This document shows positions 50,297-63,378 of a stretch of 64,000 bases of DNA, one piece after another (the first letter of the stretch is position 1; every line of letters begins with the position of its first letter). Location: contig JAJNNQ010000137.1 in NCBI GenBank assembly GCA_027886175.1, forward strand, positions 36,318,001-36,382,000, written 5' to 3'. Source of the DNA: Phylloscopus collybita. Lineage: Eukaryota; Chordata; Aves; Passeriformes; Phylloscopidae. The position numbers were made by a program, and so were the translations under genes. The notes below the pieces were generated by a model. That model made no database searches. It was given only the letters and a program-made list of their open reading frames with translations, and had not been told where the DNA came from.

Positions 50297-50346
50297 TACT
50301 GCGTACTTTGAACAACTGCACTGTGTACTGTGTACTTTAAACAACT
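50297..50346. repeat. Imperfect 29-bp-period duplication
   Basis: TACTGCGTACTTTGAACAAC at 50297 recurs as TACTGTGTACTTTAAACAAC at 50326 with two substitutions, so the copies are older than the exact 22-bp duplication at 48848. Confidence 0.85.
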
Positions 50347-53094
50347 AAGCAATATACATTGTTCTATGCAGTGGTGAATGAAAAACCCCAATAGATACTA
50401 ACCAATGAAATGTGCTAAATTCAGCTTAAGTGCTTCCTGGTTTCTAATGTTTAATGCATGTAGCTAGTCACCACTAATTCTCTCTTCTTTAATGTAAAAA
50501 ATGAAATACTATAACTGTATTAATTGTTATACAATTATAGGAATTTTGAACAACATATTCTACAGATAAGAGATTTTTAAATAAAACTGAATAATAGCAA
50601 ACATATAATACAGAATAAAAGTTTGTTTTATCACCAATTTGGATTTGCCTAGCACTTAAAGGAAAATATCCCTGCCACTGTAATATTGCACTCTGTAAAA
50701 GGATTGCTAAAAATAAAAGATTTCATTCTGCTCTGCAGCCTGTTGTAGCGAGGAGGTTTCACAGTCTCCTGACTTCTGTGGTGCTGATAGAAATATATTT
50801 GTAGTCTAAATATGCCTGGAAAGTGTTCCAGTAGAGATTATAGGGTAGCTGGTGTGCCACTGTGATTTGCTTAATTCAAAGTGGTGTTTGAAAGAGACAT
50901 TTAATCTGCAGTGGACAGAAGCTGCAATGCTGATACTGAAAATGACATTTAGCAACAATTTCTGATGGCTTTTTCTGAAAGTGGCTTGGGAAAAGCATCT
51001 CACTGATGCTAGTGGTGGAGTTAAGCTTCTGAATTTTACATATAAAGATGGTGGAAGCAGAGCTATATTTAGATGAAAGGGATTCACTTCTTTCTAATAC
51101 CATGCAACCAGGAAATCTGAGTTCTTCATTTCAACCCTCACTCGAAATGGTTGATGCTAATTTTTTCATTACTTTCACTGACCTCTCTGGAGACCAGTAA
51201 AAAGGCTGCCTAAAGATCAAAAGTCCAGAATTAAATGGTATTTTCATGTGTAACAGCCAGTCACTTCATGGAGTGATTTTGCTGATTTTAATTGAAAGTT
51301 AAGATGCTAAATACTGTTAAGGATCTCAGCTTAAGTGATTTAAAAAAACCCATAAAAAAGTTCTGTGTGAGGTCTGAGGCTTCCTTTTTTCTTAAACATT
51401 TGAGTCAATGGTCATACTATTCCTGCATTAAGATAAATATCTTTCACTCCCATCACATCACCTCACTGTGTGTGCATTAAGGGCGAAGTTGGAAGTTTCT
51501 AGAAGTAAAAAAAAGTTAAATTTTCACCAGCTTGAAATCCAATCAAAGGTGTTGAAGTACTGGCTTCAGATCCTACCTCTATTTCCACCTTCTGCACCCT
51601 GTTGTCATAAAATCTAATTCATCAGCCATGTTGCAAAACATATACCCTGGTTAACTTCCTCTGCTCTGAAATTCCAATGGGCCACAAATGTAAATTCAAT
51701 TCTAGATAGTGATAGAGTAGGAGGAAGGGATTTATATAGAAGAGGCAGTTAAAAATTCATCAGTAACTTTAGTGTAAAAGATTTTATTGAATTCCTGCAT
51801 AGGAAAGCAAATCTGGAGAACTGTTGTTAGTAATCCCCTTTGAAGATAGACATGAGATCGTAGGTATGGCATACAGTTTATTAAGATATCTAGGTAACCT
51901 CAAGGGAAAAAAATGCAAGTTGGAAACAAGTCAGATCTTGAAGCTTTATAGAAACTTATGGTGGTGAGAAAATATTACAAGAAATGTTTAATATATCTGA
52001 GAATATTTCTAACTGCAACAGGAAGCAGTCCATAAAAAAAAAAAAAGGTTAAAAAACCTATTTCAGACAAGTATTTTCAAAAGCTTTTCATTATTTTATA
52101 GCTCGTACTTTGGAGTTTGAAGCCATTAATGTGTTCCACAGAACACCTTGCTGAATAAACTGAAACAGAAAAGGTGAAAATCACACACTGTCAATATTTC
52201 CTACAGGGGGGACATGGAATTTCTAGGGTAAAAAGTTACAAAAGAGAAAGGAAAAGTGGCTCAAAGCCACTGTGACAGAGGATGTGTGTTTGGTTTGCTT
52301 TTCAATGAGGTTTGCTGATAGAAAGGAAAGATTTCTACATGCACAAAAAGGAGGAAGGGCAGGGGATAGGAATAAATTTGAGTGAGTTAGATTTTCAAGA
52401 ACCAAAGCAATTTCTGTCCAGGCAGAAGAGACAGAAATGAAGATTGATAATGCAGCAGTAGAAGCAGAAGCACAGTGCAGAAAGATAGTTATGGATGGTT
52501 AAAAGTTTCTAACTAGTTACAGATGTCTGTTGCTTGGAAAGCCTATTTTAGGCCCTTAGGCACGTGCTTGATTTTAATGAGATTTATGCTCAGGCTAAAT
52601 GGTAGGCATGGTTCAAGGACTTTGCTGAACCAGGATCAAAGAGAGAAAACTGTCATTTGATTTAAGTATGGTGATTTTTTCATATTCCTTTGAACATATG
52701 GGAAGAAATTCCAAATTTTTTTCAGCAGTAACAGTTTAGAAGAAAGATAAAAACCACACAGACTACAACATTCGTGGTCTCGTTTTCTACATGTGGGTAT
52801 GAGATCAGAATAGCAGCTAGATATTAAAGTTTGAAAATGAAGAAGTAGGAAAGCAAACACTGCCACAAATTGGATGAGAAGTCTGAAAAAAGGGGTTTGA
52901 AATGATGCTGGTAAAGGAGGTACTAAAGCAGTGTAAGAAGAGATTTTTAATGCATAAGAATATTAAAAATGAACATTATAAACTGTCCAGACAAAAAGAT
53001 AAGAATAAAACCCAGGAAAGATTCAGCAAAGAGGTACAGATTAAATCTTACTAACACTGGGGGGAAGAAAAAAGTTAGTTGTGGACAATTGGGA

Positions 53095-54102
53095 TGTGTA
53101 TTGGACTGACATGACAAGGTTTTGGTAGTAGGCAGACTACAGGGGTGGTGCCTATCAAAAGTTGCCCAAATCTTCCCCAATTACTGACAGAGCCAATTCC
53201 AGCCAGATCCAAGATGGACTTGCCACTGGCCAAGGTCAAGAACATCAGTGGTGATGGTAGTGCCTCTGGGATAACAGCTTTAAGGGAGAAGAAACAGTTT
53301 TGACACAGCAGTCAGAGAGGAGTGAGAATATGTGAGAGAAACATCTCTGCAGACACTGAGGTCAGCAAGTAGTGGCAGGATGTGCTCTGGAAGCTGGAGG
53401 AGATTCCCCTGCAGCCCGTGCTGCATGTGAGACAGACCTTGACCCCCCAGCTCATGAGGACTGCATGGGTGCAGAGATCCACCTGCGGCCATGAAGGACC
53501 CTGTGCCAGAGCAGGTGGATGCCCAAAGGAGGCTGCAAACCTGTGGGAAGACCGTGCTGAGCAGCTTTGCTGGCACAACCTGTGAGCCTGCTGGGGATCC
53601 ACACTGGAGCAGTGTGATCTGGAAAGGGCTGCTCCCTGTGAGAGGGATCAGCATTGGATCATCTTGTGAAGAACTGCTGCCCTTGGGAAGAACTCACACT
53701 GGAGAAGTTCCTGGAAGACTGTCTCATAGAGAAAATGTATGAACCAACCTGAGCCCTCATTCTTCATCCTCCTGTGTGCCCTTGGGGGAAGGAGGCAAAG
53801 AATTAAGAGTAAATCTGAGCCTGAGAAGAAGGAATTGGTGAATGTTTTAAGATTTAGTTTTTAATTCTTATCCTACTCTGATTTAATTAGTAATTGTAGA
53901 GGGCTACAGTAATGAATTAAATTAATTTTTCCCCCACGTCAAGTCTGTTTTGCCTGTGATAGTAATGGGGGACTGATCTCTCCCAGTCCTTATCTTGGCA
54001 AACAATATTTTTATTACATTTTCTTTCCTCTGTCCAGCTGAGAGGGAGGAGAGATAGAAGGCCTTTGATGGGTGCATGACATCCACCCAGGGTCAACCCA
54101 CA
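53095..54102 (+). mobile_element. Diverged solo LTR of an avian endogenous retrovirus (about 1 kb)
   Basis: The stretch resembles, from memory, an abundant bird LTR. It starts near TGTGTATTGG at 53095. Landmarks include ATGACAAGGTTTTGGTAG, GATGGTAGTGCCTCTGGGAT and, near the end, CAAGTCTGTTTTGCCTGTGA and GTCCAGCTGAGAGGGAGGAG. It ends in GGGTCAACCCACA at 54102. A weak TATA-like CTTTAAGG lies near 53278-53285 and ATTAAA at 53916-53921. The GC-rich middle contains repeated GGAGCAG/GGGAAG motifs and gives overlapping frames of up to 124 codons on both strands, none of them a gene. No target duplication is clear, and the copy is noticeably diverged. Confidence 0.75.
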
Positions 54103-57053
54103 GAAGGCTGACACACTGCACAGTGTTAACAACATCCAGGGAGATGTTTGTCTCCTGCTGCTGCTCACTAATCAGAACTTCAGCCAAGTGGTCCCCTTGC
54201 TTCTTTTCAGGTCTCTGCTCCTCACACTTCTGCCTTCCTTCTTCTTCTGCTCTCTTCCTTACTCCTTCACCCCTCTCACTACCCTAGTACTTTCCTACTC
54301 ACAGATATGCAAGTGTATTAATAATTCATACTCATGTTTCTGCTCGCACCCCGCCCCCCCCCCACCCTTACCATGTGCTATAGATAACTTGGCATGAAAA
54401 GGAAAAATGGAAGGCAAATTATAGAGCAAAGACCAAGACATTTCAACTGCACTCTGTCCCACGCAGATAGATACATAGATAACTCTGTTGGAATGAGGCA
54501 ACACTATATTATCAACATGAAACATCTCTGCCCAGCATAATCCCCCATCTCCCTTCAGGCTGCACAGATCTTCTGGCAGTAGGTTGTGTATTTTAGCATG
54601 TTTACGCAGCAACCAGGACTGGAGGAATTTCATATCATTATGATGACTTCAAGTACTGCCAGAACAAGGGCAATATTTAAAATACTGATAAACAAAACTT
54701 TATGTCAACATTTATTTTATTTGTCTAAATAAAAGAATGCAGAAAAGAAGCAAAGATGTATGTCAGGTTTTATTTAATCTGTCCAAATAAAATAATAAAT
54801 AAAAGGAAACTTCCTACTTTCTAATATGCCAGATACATAGAGTATTTAATATATCTTCCTTGCTACTAGGCAAAACAGTGAGGCCAGCAGCTACCATACA
54901 TTTTGAAATCCCAACCAATTAAGAGTAAATAAAAGAATAGTTAAGAATAGTCTAAAATTGGTGCTCCCTGAATAATAGAAAACAAGTTTGACCTGGTTTT
55001 CCATGCACATGAACAATGTTCCTAAATTTAGTTAAGCTACAGGTATTTCTACCAGCTACAGTACTCTATTACTCTACTAAGAGCAGAGACAGTTTATTGC
55101 AAAACAGCACTTCAACTATAAACCAAAGTGAAATATCTATATAAAATGTTGTATGGTTACCAGCATTTGTACAGTAAATACATCATAGTCTTTATGGAAA
55201 AATAAACACCAGATGTAATTACACAGACTGTTTGTCAAGATACGTTTGTGTCTTGAGCTGCTACAAATTCTAATATTACTCATTCTGCAGAGATGCCCAG
55301 GTCAGAAATGTCTTACAGGTCTTACATAAATGCACTGAGATAGACCTCACAATGTTCCAATTATTGCTGGCACAAGTGGTAACATTTTAAGGCTAATGAA
55401 CCTTGTTCCAGTTTTCTCTGGACGGTGGAGGAGGAGAGGGCTTGGAGAGAACCTCCCAGGTCATTTATGGAAGGAGGATTGGCTGACCTGCCGGTGGCCT
55501 GGAGTCCTTACATGCGCTTAGAGCTATCAAGGGCAGTGAAGGTTCATCTCAGGCAGAGCTGCTGGGGCAACTGCACAAAGGGCTTTGCTGGGAAGTTTGA
55601 TTACAAGGCAAAATAGATGATCTTACTCTGGTTCACTCTACAGAGCTTCCTTCTCCTTAAATTTATTTTTGTAGAATGTATTCTGAGTGTAGGTACAATA
55701 GGCAAGTAATTTAGGTAATCGGAGTCATCTTGATTGGACCAGGCAAGGGCATTTGAAGTATTGATTGTAGCATCTGTGTGATACAATTAAAGCCAGTAGG
55801 CAGAATCCATCCATAAATCCTGGGTGAACTAGAACCATTCTTCTGCCCTTGCTTGAGGATAAACACAGCTTCTTAATGTACCAAAAGTACCTTACTAAGG
55901 CATTTTGCTGTCAATAGATAATTAGCTGCTAGTGTTGTCCATGTAAGAGCTTTCCTCTAAAGAAAACATTCTGCTACTGAAATTGAGATAACCATAACCC
56001 CTATCTGGTAATACCCACCTTTCTGTGGGTCCACATTAAGGTCACAATCTTGTGATGAAATATGCATTTCATTACACTTGATATTTGCCCTAATTTCTGA
56101 GGCAGTAGTGGACAATACGTGATGGCATCTATTAATTTCTTTGCTTTTAAGTGTTTCTGTTTTGTTAGCAGGGAAATAGCTAACAAAATTGGGTTTTGAA
56201 TTTGAGTTTTAAAAATATTGCAAATGAATGATTTAATATATTCCCACTTGACACTGAAAGCCTGGGAAAACAAAAGACCTGCCTAGATTGTTTTCTGAGT
56301 CACAGCACTTGCACAATACAAATCCAGACAGAAAGCCAAGGCGTTCAGGGAAATTCTATGGAGAAAAAAATTATATTTTTCTTTAGAGACTTCAGTATAT
56401 AGCCTGTACTAGTCATGTGGGATCATTTTATTGGAACTGTGAAGCAGACTAGCACTCCAGGGTGTAATGCATCCTACTTGCCTCAGACAATGAGCTAGGC
56501 AGTGGGTCTGGACAAGAGTGAGTGAGGCTCAGCTGGGCCAAAGGGTGCACGTTTGCTGCTCCCAGCAGGAAAAAGCAATGCTTCCTACAGCCACTTAATT
56601 ATCTGCAGCCTGTGCATTCAAAGTGTGTTTCTCTTTGCTAAGAGGCTAAAACAGTTCTATTGAGAACAAGTTTGCATTCATATTGCTTTCTGCTAGGCTC
56701 ATAACCTTCTTGTGTTTTCATTCCATAAACCTATGAATGGCTAGAATTTAGCCATTTTAGTATGATTTATTATAATTTAGTTTTCCTTCTGTGTCCTGTC
56801 CTCAGTAAAGATCATGAGCACTGCATAAATACTCTGGCCTGGGCCCAAAAAGATGGATTTCAAAAGAGGAAAGAGTATAAGACTCAAGTAAGAAATAATT
56901 TTTGCTTTTTTGATCATTGTACCATACTCTAACTGTGCATGGTAATTTGACAGGGCTGTTAGTGCTCATGTGCATCTCCCTGAATTAACATCAGAGCTGT
57001 AGCACTGACTTAGGGTGTTTAGTTTCTTGTAGGACACTTAATCTTATGCTGAA

Positions 57054-57071
57054 ATATATATATATATATAT
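57054..57071. repeat. (AT)9 microsatellite
   Basis: Nine AT dinucleotides in unique AT-rich DNA. Confidence 0.9.
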
Positions 57072-59868
57072 GGACAGTTCACATCTAAATGCTTTTGGGG
57101 ATGTTACCACACAAGACAGATGATGAAAAAGTATTGTCTGCCTCTCTGGAATCTATGAGGAATTAGGGAAGAGTGGAATGAAGAGACTTCTTTCAGGCTA
57201 TGCAGGAACATTGTGTAGGCAGACAGGGAAATTAAACCTGTATCTCCATCCCAGGGCCCAGACCAAAGTGTGTGAAAGGACGTGGCCACATCTGATATAC
57301 CCTCTGCAAGTCTAAAATTATTAAGTGGTGGAAATGAGCCAGAGAAGAAAATATTTGATTGGATTACTTGAAAAAAAATTGAAGGGTGTAATAATTTAAG
57401 CAAAAAGAAGTGGGACAGAATTATCCCTGACTTACAGACCTACTACAGGGGTTGGTGGTGGTTGGTGGATTTTTTTTTCTTTTTTCTTAAGAGAAATGTG
57501 GAAGAGGGTTTTGTATAAAGTAGACAAATAGGGTTGGATAAATAACATTTTTCAAATGGAGGGACAAATGATAACCAATTTCTGATACCTAATCTTTAAA
57601 ACCACTTAGAATACTTCAGAATCCTCTAAGGTACATTTTCTGTCAACTTGAAGACATTTACTTCACACATTTTTCTAGAAGCTGTGATCTATATCTCTAA
57701 GTTGAATAGTCTTTCCATGATGCTGCTTTTTTTTTGCCCAATTAGGAAATTCCTCTGAATTTTTTTTGCATGCAGTAACTAAACCTGACAAAAGGAATTC
57801 AACTCTGTTTACATTTTGACAGTATAATATTCTGAACCATTTTCCATGAAAAAATTCCTTCTTAACTAGGATTATAGCAAGATAGATACTTTGTTATGCA
57901 AATGTGCATTTCTGTGCAGACGTTTTAATCCATGTTGGAGGTTTCCTTGAACTCTAAAGACACTGTATTTTGGATTCACAGAGATCTAGCTGAAAAACAA
58001 AATGAGCTCTGAGATAGAATTTTTGAGATGGTATAGAGAGAATTAAGTGGATACCAAAAGTCAGCAATGTCAATGCTCCTAGTATCATTTTGTTTTGCCT
58101 GAGAATAAATCCTTCTCAAAGGTACTGGATTATTTTTTTTCTCCTGGATGTATACAAAATTAAGTATGTGAAATTCATTTTCTTCTCTGAATAAAAATAT
58201 GTTTTGTCATAGCAAGTTTTACAAATTCTGTTTACAAAATCCAGTTTAATGCCTTCAGTATCCAGAATATCAGTTTTATGATGTGATCATTGCACATAAT
58301 CTGCAGCATCTTTTCTTATGCAGCTGACCACAAGTTAAACGATCACGCTGTTTTTCTGTGACCCCAAAGTATTGGTGGTTTGTTCTGGAGATGTGATTCA
58401 CTTAGGACATATGTGTAAGAGCTCTCTTCAACAGTTTCTTTCCTTCATAGACTGTTTTAAGGATGCCAGTATGTATTTTGTCTATATTTCCACAGGCCCT
58501 TCCCCTGGAGATCTATAGGATTCCATCTGTTCCAAACAGCTGCCAAATACTTTTGTGAGTGTGCATGTGTGTGACTATGTACAAAAACATACAGGAGTAA
58601 GAAAGCCTGAGACTTTCTGTGGTTGTGGTATCACTTGCATAATTAGAATGCATTGTTTTACGTATTCCTGTTTGAAGAACTATTGCCCTTTCTTTCTCAG
58701 CCGAGGTAGTATGCTGAATGTCAGCTATACCTCTTTCCCTCCCTGTAAATATGCCGAGATTTTTATTATTGGCTTATTGTAGGTAGTACTTGATTCTATA
58801 ATAGGGATGGATAGAGGCTGTGATTGATTGTTACAGGGAGGTTGTGGAGAGATGAAATTTCTTTGGGTGCCTTGACAGCTCAGAGTTTTACTGGAGCTGT
58901 GAGCTCTGAACTTCAGGTGACTGAGTGAGCTGGTTTGCAGGGTGATGTTTCCCTGTCAGAAGCATCCTGCTAGTTACCCCCACCACAGCTAACTTCAGGT
59001 TAATCTCGTGTGACATGGACTGTACTGGTCTTTCTGAACAGGAAGGCAGTTCAGAGTCTTTTCATGATGTCCAACACAATGTTCTATGTGTTCAACTGAC
59101 ACAAGTGGATGACCCCCGTGTTTCAATTTCTTTAACATCTTCCTGTTCCTTTAGAGATGCAGTTCAATGTAGAGATAGCTTTCCAAAAAGATCTAAACAA
59201 GCTGGCACTAACCTCCTTCACACAGTAGTCACAGAGTAGATTTTGTTTGTCTTCAGTGTTAGAGAGCATGTAACAAGAGATTATTAACACAGATATCTAT
59301 AAGAAACCAATTATTTAATTTTGGAGAGGCTACAGCATAAATTATTATACAAAAAGAAACCTGTTATATGGCAATATGATACAGCATCTTTTTTTCAAGT
59401 GTGTTTCATGTTATTCAATAATTTTGTCTCTGTTGAAGGTATTAAGAGTTTTGAAAGCATTTGGACAATACCAAGTCGTTTGACAAACCTGCTCCAAAAG
59501 AAGTGTATTTCAGTAAAAAGATTTTTGACTTAATTCTGAAATCAGTTTCAGCTGATTTCTCCAAAATGAAATACATCTTCTTGAACTAGAACACAGATCT
59601 CAAACCACAGACACAAGTTAATGAGCTTGTACAATCAGTCTGTCTTGTCAAGAATAATATGTATCGTTAAAATAAGTCAAAACTAACAACATTTCAATTA
59701 GCATACCCATTTACTTCTCACGATTTATGACACTTGTTTTCTTGTTGGCTTTCATTTTGGTTCTGAAATGATGTTATGCATGCTTCCCATATATGATGCT
59801 TTTCTTCTCATTTGAAGGAGCAGGAGACAATACATAAATATTTATTTTTTGCTGGGTTTTTTTTGGTT

Positions 59869-59893
59869 TTTGTTTGTTTGTTTGTTTGTTTGT
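59869..59893. repeat. (TTTG)n microsatellite
   Basis: About six TTTG units follow a T-rich stretch. It resembles the runs near 24156 and, in complement, 9034. Confidence 0.9.
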
Positions 59894-60499
59894 TATATTA
59901 ATACTTCTTGGCAGTTACCAAGAATTCTACATAATTAAAGTACTGTATTAATAGTAACTATTGAATCTTTGAACATCCCCACTAAGGAAAACAACTGGAT
60001 ATTGCTATCCTAATTTCACAAATTAAAATGTGAGCTAAAAAGATTAAACTGTGTGTCCTGATGTAAACATCAGAAGTATTTGATTTCAGGGACATGATTA
60101 TTTCAGGATAAAACAGCTACATTCAAACATACATAAAATCATAATAGTTGTTTCTCCTTTATTGACCTACTGACATTTAAGAAAAGAGACTGGGTTCTTT
60201 CATTGCATTAAGGTACACTAGCTATTTCAATTAACCTTTTTCTAACAGCCAAATCTACAAAAAAAGCTTCCAGTAAACCAGAAGCTAAAATATGCAGATA
60301 TGTGTTTTTCTACCTTCCACCTCAGTACCTAAAGGATAAAAACCAATCAGAAATGAAGTTTTCAGAGAGTAACTTACCCTTGTTAGGCATATTTTCTTGA
60401 GTTCTGTGCACTCATTTGTGATGAGCCAAATGAACTCTAGCAATACTGCTGTTCAGGAGTAACCCAAGCAAGTGCTGACATGCACAATTCCATTGTTTT

Positions 60500-61236
60500 T
60501 CAGGACACTAATTGGAGGTAGCAACTCAACCACTTCCCTGGGCAGCCTAATCCAGTCCTTGACAGCCCTTTCTGTGAACAACTTCTTCATAATACCCAAT
60601 CCAAACCTCCCACGGTGCAACTTGTGGCCATTTTGTCTTGTCCTGTTGCTCCTTACTTGGGAGAAGAGACATCCTCGCCTGGCTACAACTGACTTTCAAG
60701 TAGTTGTAGAGAGCTATAAGGTCTCCCCTGAGCCTCCTTTTCTCCAGGCTAAACAATCACAGCTCCCTCAACCACTCCTCATAAATTTTGTGCTCCAGGC
60801 CCTTCCTTGGCTCCACTGTCCTCCTCTGGACATGTTGCAGCACCTCAATGCCCTTCTTGTAGTGAGGGACCTAAAAGTGGACTCAGGACATGAGGTGTGG
60901 CCTCACCAGTGCTGACTTCAGAGGGACAATCACTGCTCTCATCCTGCTGCTCACACTCTTGCTAGTACAGGACAGGATGCTGTTGGCCTCCTTGGCCACC
61001 TGGGCACACACTGGATCATATTCACCCCCTGTAGATCAGCACCCTCAGGTCCTTTTCTTCCCAGATGTTCCATCTCAAGCCTGTAGGGCTGAATGAGGTT
61101 ATTGTGATCCAGATGCAGGACTCATCACCTTGTCTTGTTGAACCTCATCGTGTTGGCCTTGATACATCTTATTAAGGCTGTTCAGATCCCTCTGTAGACC
61201 CTTCCTACCCTCCATCAGATCAACAGTCCCTAAAAA
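60500..61236 (-). mobile_element. CR1 LINE fragment (about 740 bp), 3' tail missing
   Basis: This is the longest CR1 copy in the window. On the plus strand the landmarks are CAACCACTTCCCTGGGCAGC near 60526, GTTGTAGAGAGCTATAAGG near 60703, CACCTCAATGCCCTTCTTGT near 60841, TTGGCCTCCTTGGCCACCTG near 60983 and AGATCCCTCTGTAGACCCTT near 61184. The usual terminal tail of about 100 bp is absent at the left, where GGACACTAATTGGAGG precedes, so the copy is damaged at both ends. A minus-strand frame (60756-60547) retains [18 protein letters not shown], a well-preserved CR1 ORF2 C-terminal motif. The 147-codon plus-strand frame at 60472-60915 is an antisense artefact of this repeat. Confidence 0.92.
60547..60756 (-). 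pseudogene. Relic of CR1 ORF2 C-terminal coding region
   Basis: This is a 69-codon minus-strand frame within the CR1 copy at 60500-61236. It contains [18 protein letters not shown], matching the family pattern [14 protein letters not shown] found downstream of the reverse transcriptase palm. The reading frame is then lost. It is a fragment without catalytic residues, and the first Met is incidental. Confidence 0.8.
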
Positions 61237-61358
61237 GAGTAGTGGTCTCCTACAGGTTACCTGTCATAAGCTATTTTGTCAAAGTGCCTCATATGGGGCT
61301 TGAGATGAATGTAAAATGTCAATATTTAGGCAGCTGAATTTAGATGTCTATTTCTGAG
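61237..61358. other. Spacer between CR1 and LTR
   Basis: About 120 bp with no recognised content. The last bases before the LTR are TATTTCTGAG. Confidence 0.6.
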
Positions 61359-61944
61359 TGTCACAGTTTAACCCCAGCTGGGAACCAAGCCCCATGCAGC
61401 TTCTTGCTCCCTTTTGCACCAGCAGGATCAGGGAGAAAATTGGATGGGTAGAAGCTGATAAACTCATGAGCTGAGTTAAAGACAGTTTAATAGGAAAAAA
61501 CAAATGTCCTGCACATTTAAGCACATTAAAACAAGGAATTCATTCCTTGCTTCCTATGGGCAGGCAGGTGTTCAGCCATCTCCCAGAGAGCGCATCAAGT
61601 GGAATGGTTACTTTGGAGGACAAACATCATTCCAAACACCAACACCTTCTTCTGTCTGAGTGCTACTTTATACACAATGTTATATGGTCTGGAAAATCTC
61701 TTTGGTTGGTTGGGATCACCTGTCCTGGCTATGTCTTCTCCCAGCCTCCTAGGCACCCCAAATTTCCATGCCAGTGTGGCAGTCAAAAAGCTGAAAAGGT
61801 CAGGTCTCTGTGTAAGTCCTGCTCAGCAATAACAAAAACTTCTTGATATTGTCAATACTGTGTTTGTTCAGCACAAATCCAAAACACAGCCCCATACCAG
61901 CCGCTGTGAAGACAATTAACTCTACCCCACCCCAAACCAGCACA
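61359..61944 (-). mobile_element. Solo LTR of an avian endogenous retrovirus (about 586 bp)
   Basis: The plus-strand start TGTCACAGTTTAACCCCAGC and end CCAAACCAGCACA are the ends of a widespread bird LTR, as remembered, inserted in minus orientation. Minus-strand signals are a TATA box GTATAAAG at 61673-61666 and an ATTAAA polyadenylation signal at 61491-61486. No gag, pol or env adjoins. The 6-mer TCTGAG precedes the left end (61353-61358) and recurs at 61965-61970, but about 20 bp beyond the CACA end, so it is not a clean target duplication. The frames inside (up to 99 codons plus) are not genes. Confidence 0.85.
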
Positions 61945-63341
61945 CAGGGAAAACTGGTTCATATTCTGAGACCTTCAAGGAGTGGATGTGCCCATTGAGA
62001 CACAGTGGAGACTAGAATGATTCATCTCACCCTGAAATGCAATCAGTCACATAAACATGGATGATTGGTGTTATTTCAAATATCCCAGGATACATTGTGT
62101 GGGGCTACCTATATGACAAGCAAATTTAATTTTGAATGCCTTAACCTGAACCCTATTTCTTCAGGATGACTGGACACATATAAGCATACATGAATCAATG
62201 ATTTTGTTGACAGACTTTGCTGTTATTATCTACTACTCCTGGTTAGAGTTACTCCAGAAAAGAGGAAATAATAAATGCTGAGGAAACTAAAAATGTAAAT
62301 ATAGATTCATTAATGAAGAAACACAGCAGCAGCAAAACATTTGATTAAAAGTAGGTATGTACAATTAAGGCTCTTCAAGCAGTCCTGAATATGCTTTTCC
62401 ATAATAATCTAATATTTCTTAAGGATTATGGACATGAAGTTTTTTAAGCTTTTGCAAGCTTTATAATTATAGCATGGTAAGTCTGATCTATTTGTGAAAA
62501 CAGCTATGGTGTGTTTGACTCAGGAAAATTTAATGCATTTGAGTTTGGAGTTGCTTTCATCTAAGGAAGTGGCAAGTTCAGAGCTCGAAATGTGTGAATG
62601 TGTCTTCATAGTTGTCAACCTCATCACTACTGTGCAATGAACTTAGGTATTTTTATAGACATGCAGAATTATCAATATTTAATTGAAGATGGGCAAATAT
62701 GTGCCACTGTTATATAGAATACTTCATGATTTCTTTCATTGAAATCTTCCATGATTTCTTTGCAGATTTTCAGTGGCAGAATTTGAAAAGACAATAATAT
62801 TACTCAATGCATTAAGTTAGGAATGTATTCTAGAGCCTGGCTGAGAGCTAAAGCAAGAAGACTAATCATATATTCTTTTAAATACTTTATATACTTATTT
62901 AAGTTAATTAAATTATTTTTAAAATACTTTAATTTTTTTTAATACTTTAAATACTTCTTTTAATGTGAATTTCAATACTGTGAATATTTCATTTTATAAG
63001 GAATCTTTTTCCTTGGTCACATTGCTAAGTATATGTCTTACAGATTTCATTTGCTACAATATAATATGGCAGTTAGTCTAATAAATATATGGTCAATGTA
63101 ATTTTTTGCTGGTTTGGGGTTTTTTGGGTTTTTAGTTTATTTGTTTGCTTGTTTTTTGGTGTTTTTATAGAATCATGATCAGACACCATTGTTTTACAAC
63201 AATAGGATTTGCAGAAGCATGTATATAGTGACTTAATTTCCCAACACACACTTTCTGTTTTATTTATTTCATTAATTTTATAGGGACATAATTCCAGGAC
63301 TGTCATTAGGATGAATCCTTAATAAACCCACTATAAAATTT

Positions 63342-63378
<37 letters not shown>

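Larger units (their letters stand above)
40603..53094. other. About 12.5 kb of unique non-coding DNA
   Basis: This is the longest stretch without any recognised transposon. No exon or RNA gene is supported; the longest frame (46533-46850 plus, 105 codons) shows no domain. It holds an A17 run at 42691-42707, a T54 tract at 44345-44398, an AAAAC-type run at 48472-48506, a 22-bp direct duplication at 48848-48891, a 29-bp-period repeat at 50297-50346 and a motif-dense block at about 47150-47660. Absence of transposons over this length can indicate selective constraint, but ancient unrecognised repeats could also be present. Confidence 0.55.
54103..60499. other. About 6.4 kb of unique non-coding DNA
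   Basis: No exon, RNA gene or recognised transposon is supported. It contains a C-rich run near 54351-54366, (AT)9 at 57054-57071 and (TTTG)n at 59869-59893. Frames at 57104-57403 minus (99 codons) and 54295-54633 minus (112 codons) have no recognisable content. Confidence 0.55.

Noticed and set aside
59015..59239. Plus-strand frame of 74 codons with balanced amino-acid composition
   Set aside because: It looks more protein-like than its neighbours, but no family is recognised and no splice or promoter context supports it; an alignment showing codon-level conservation would be needed.
60472..60915. Longest open frame of the window (147 codons, plus strand)
   Set aside because: It lies mostly within a CR1 copy read antisense; the sense strand carries the recognisable ORF2 relic, so this frame is a shadow.
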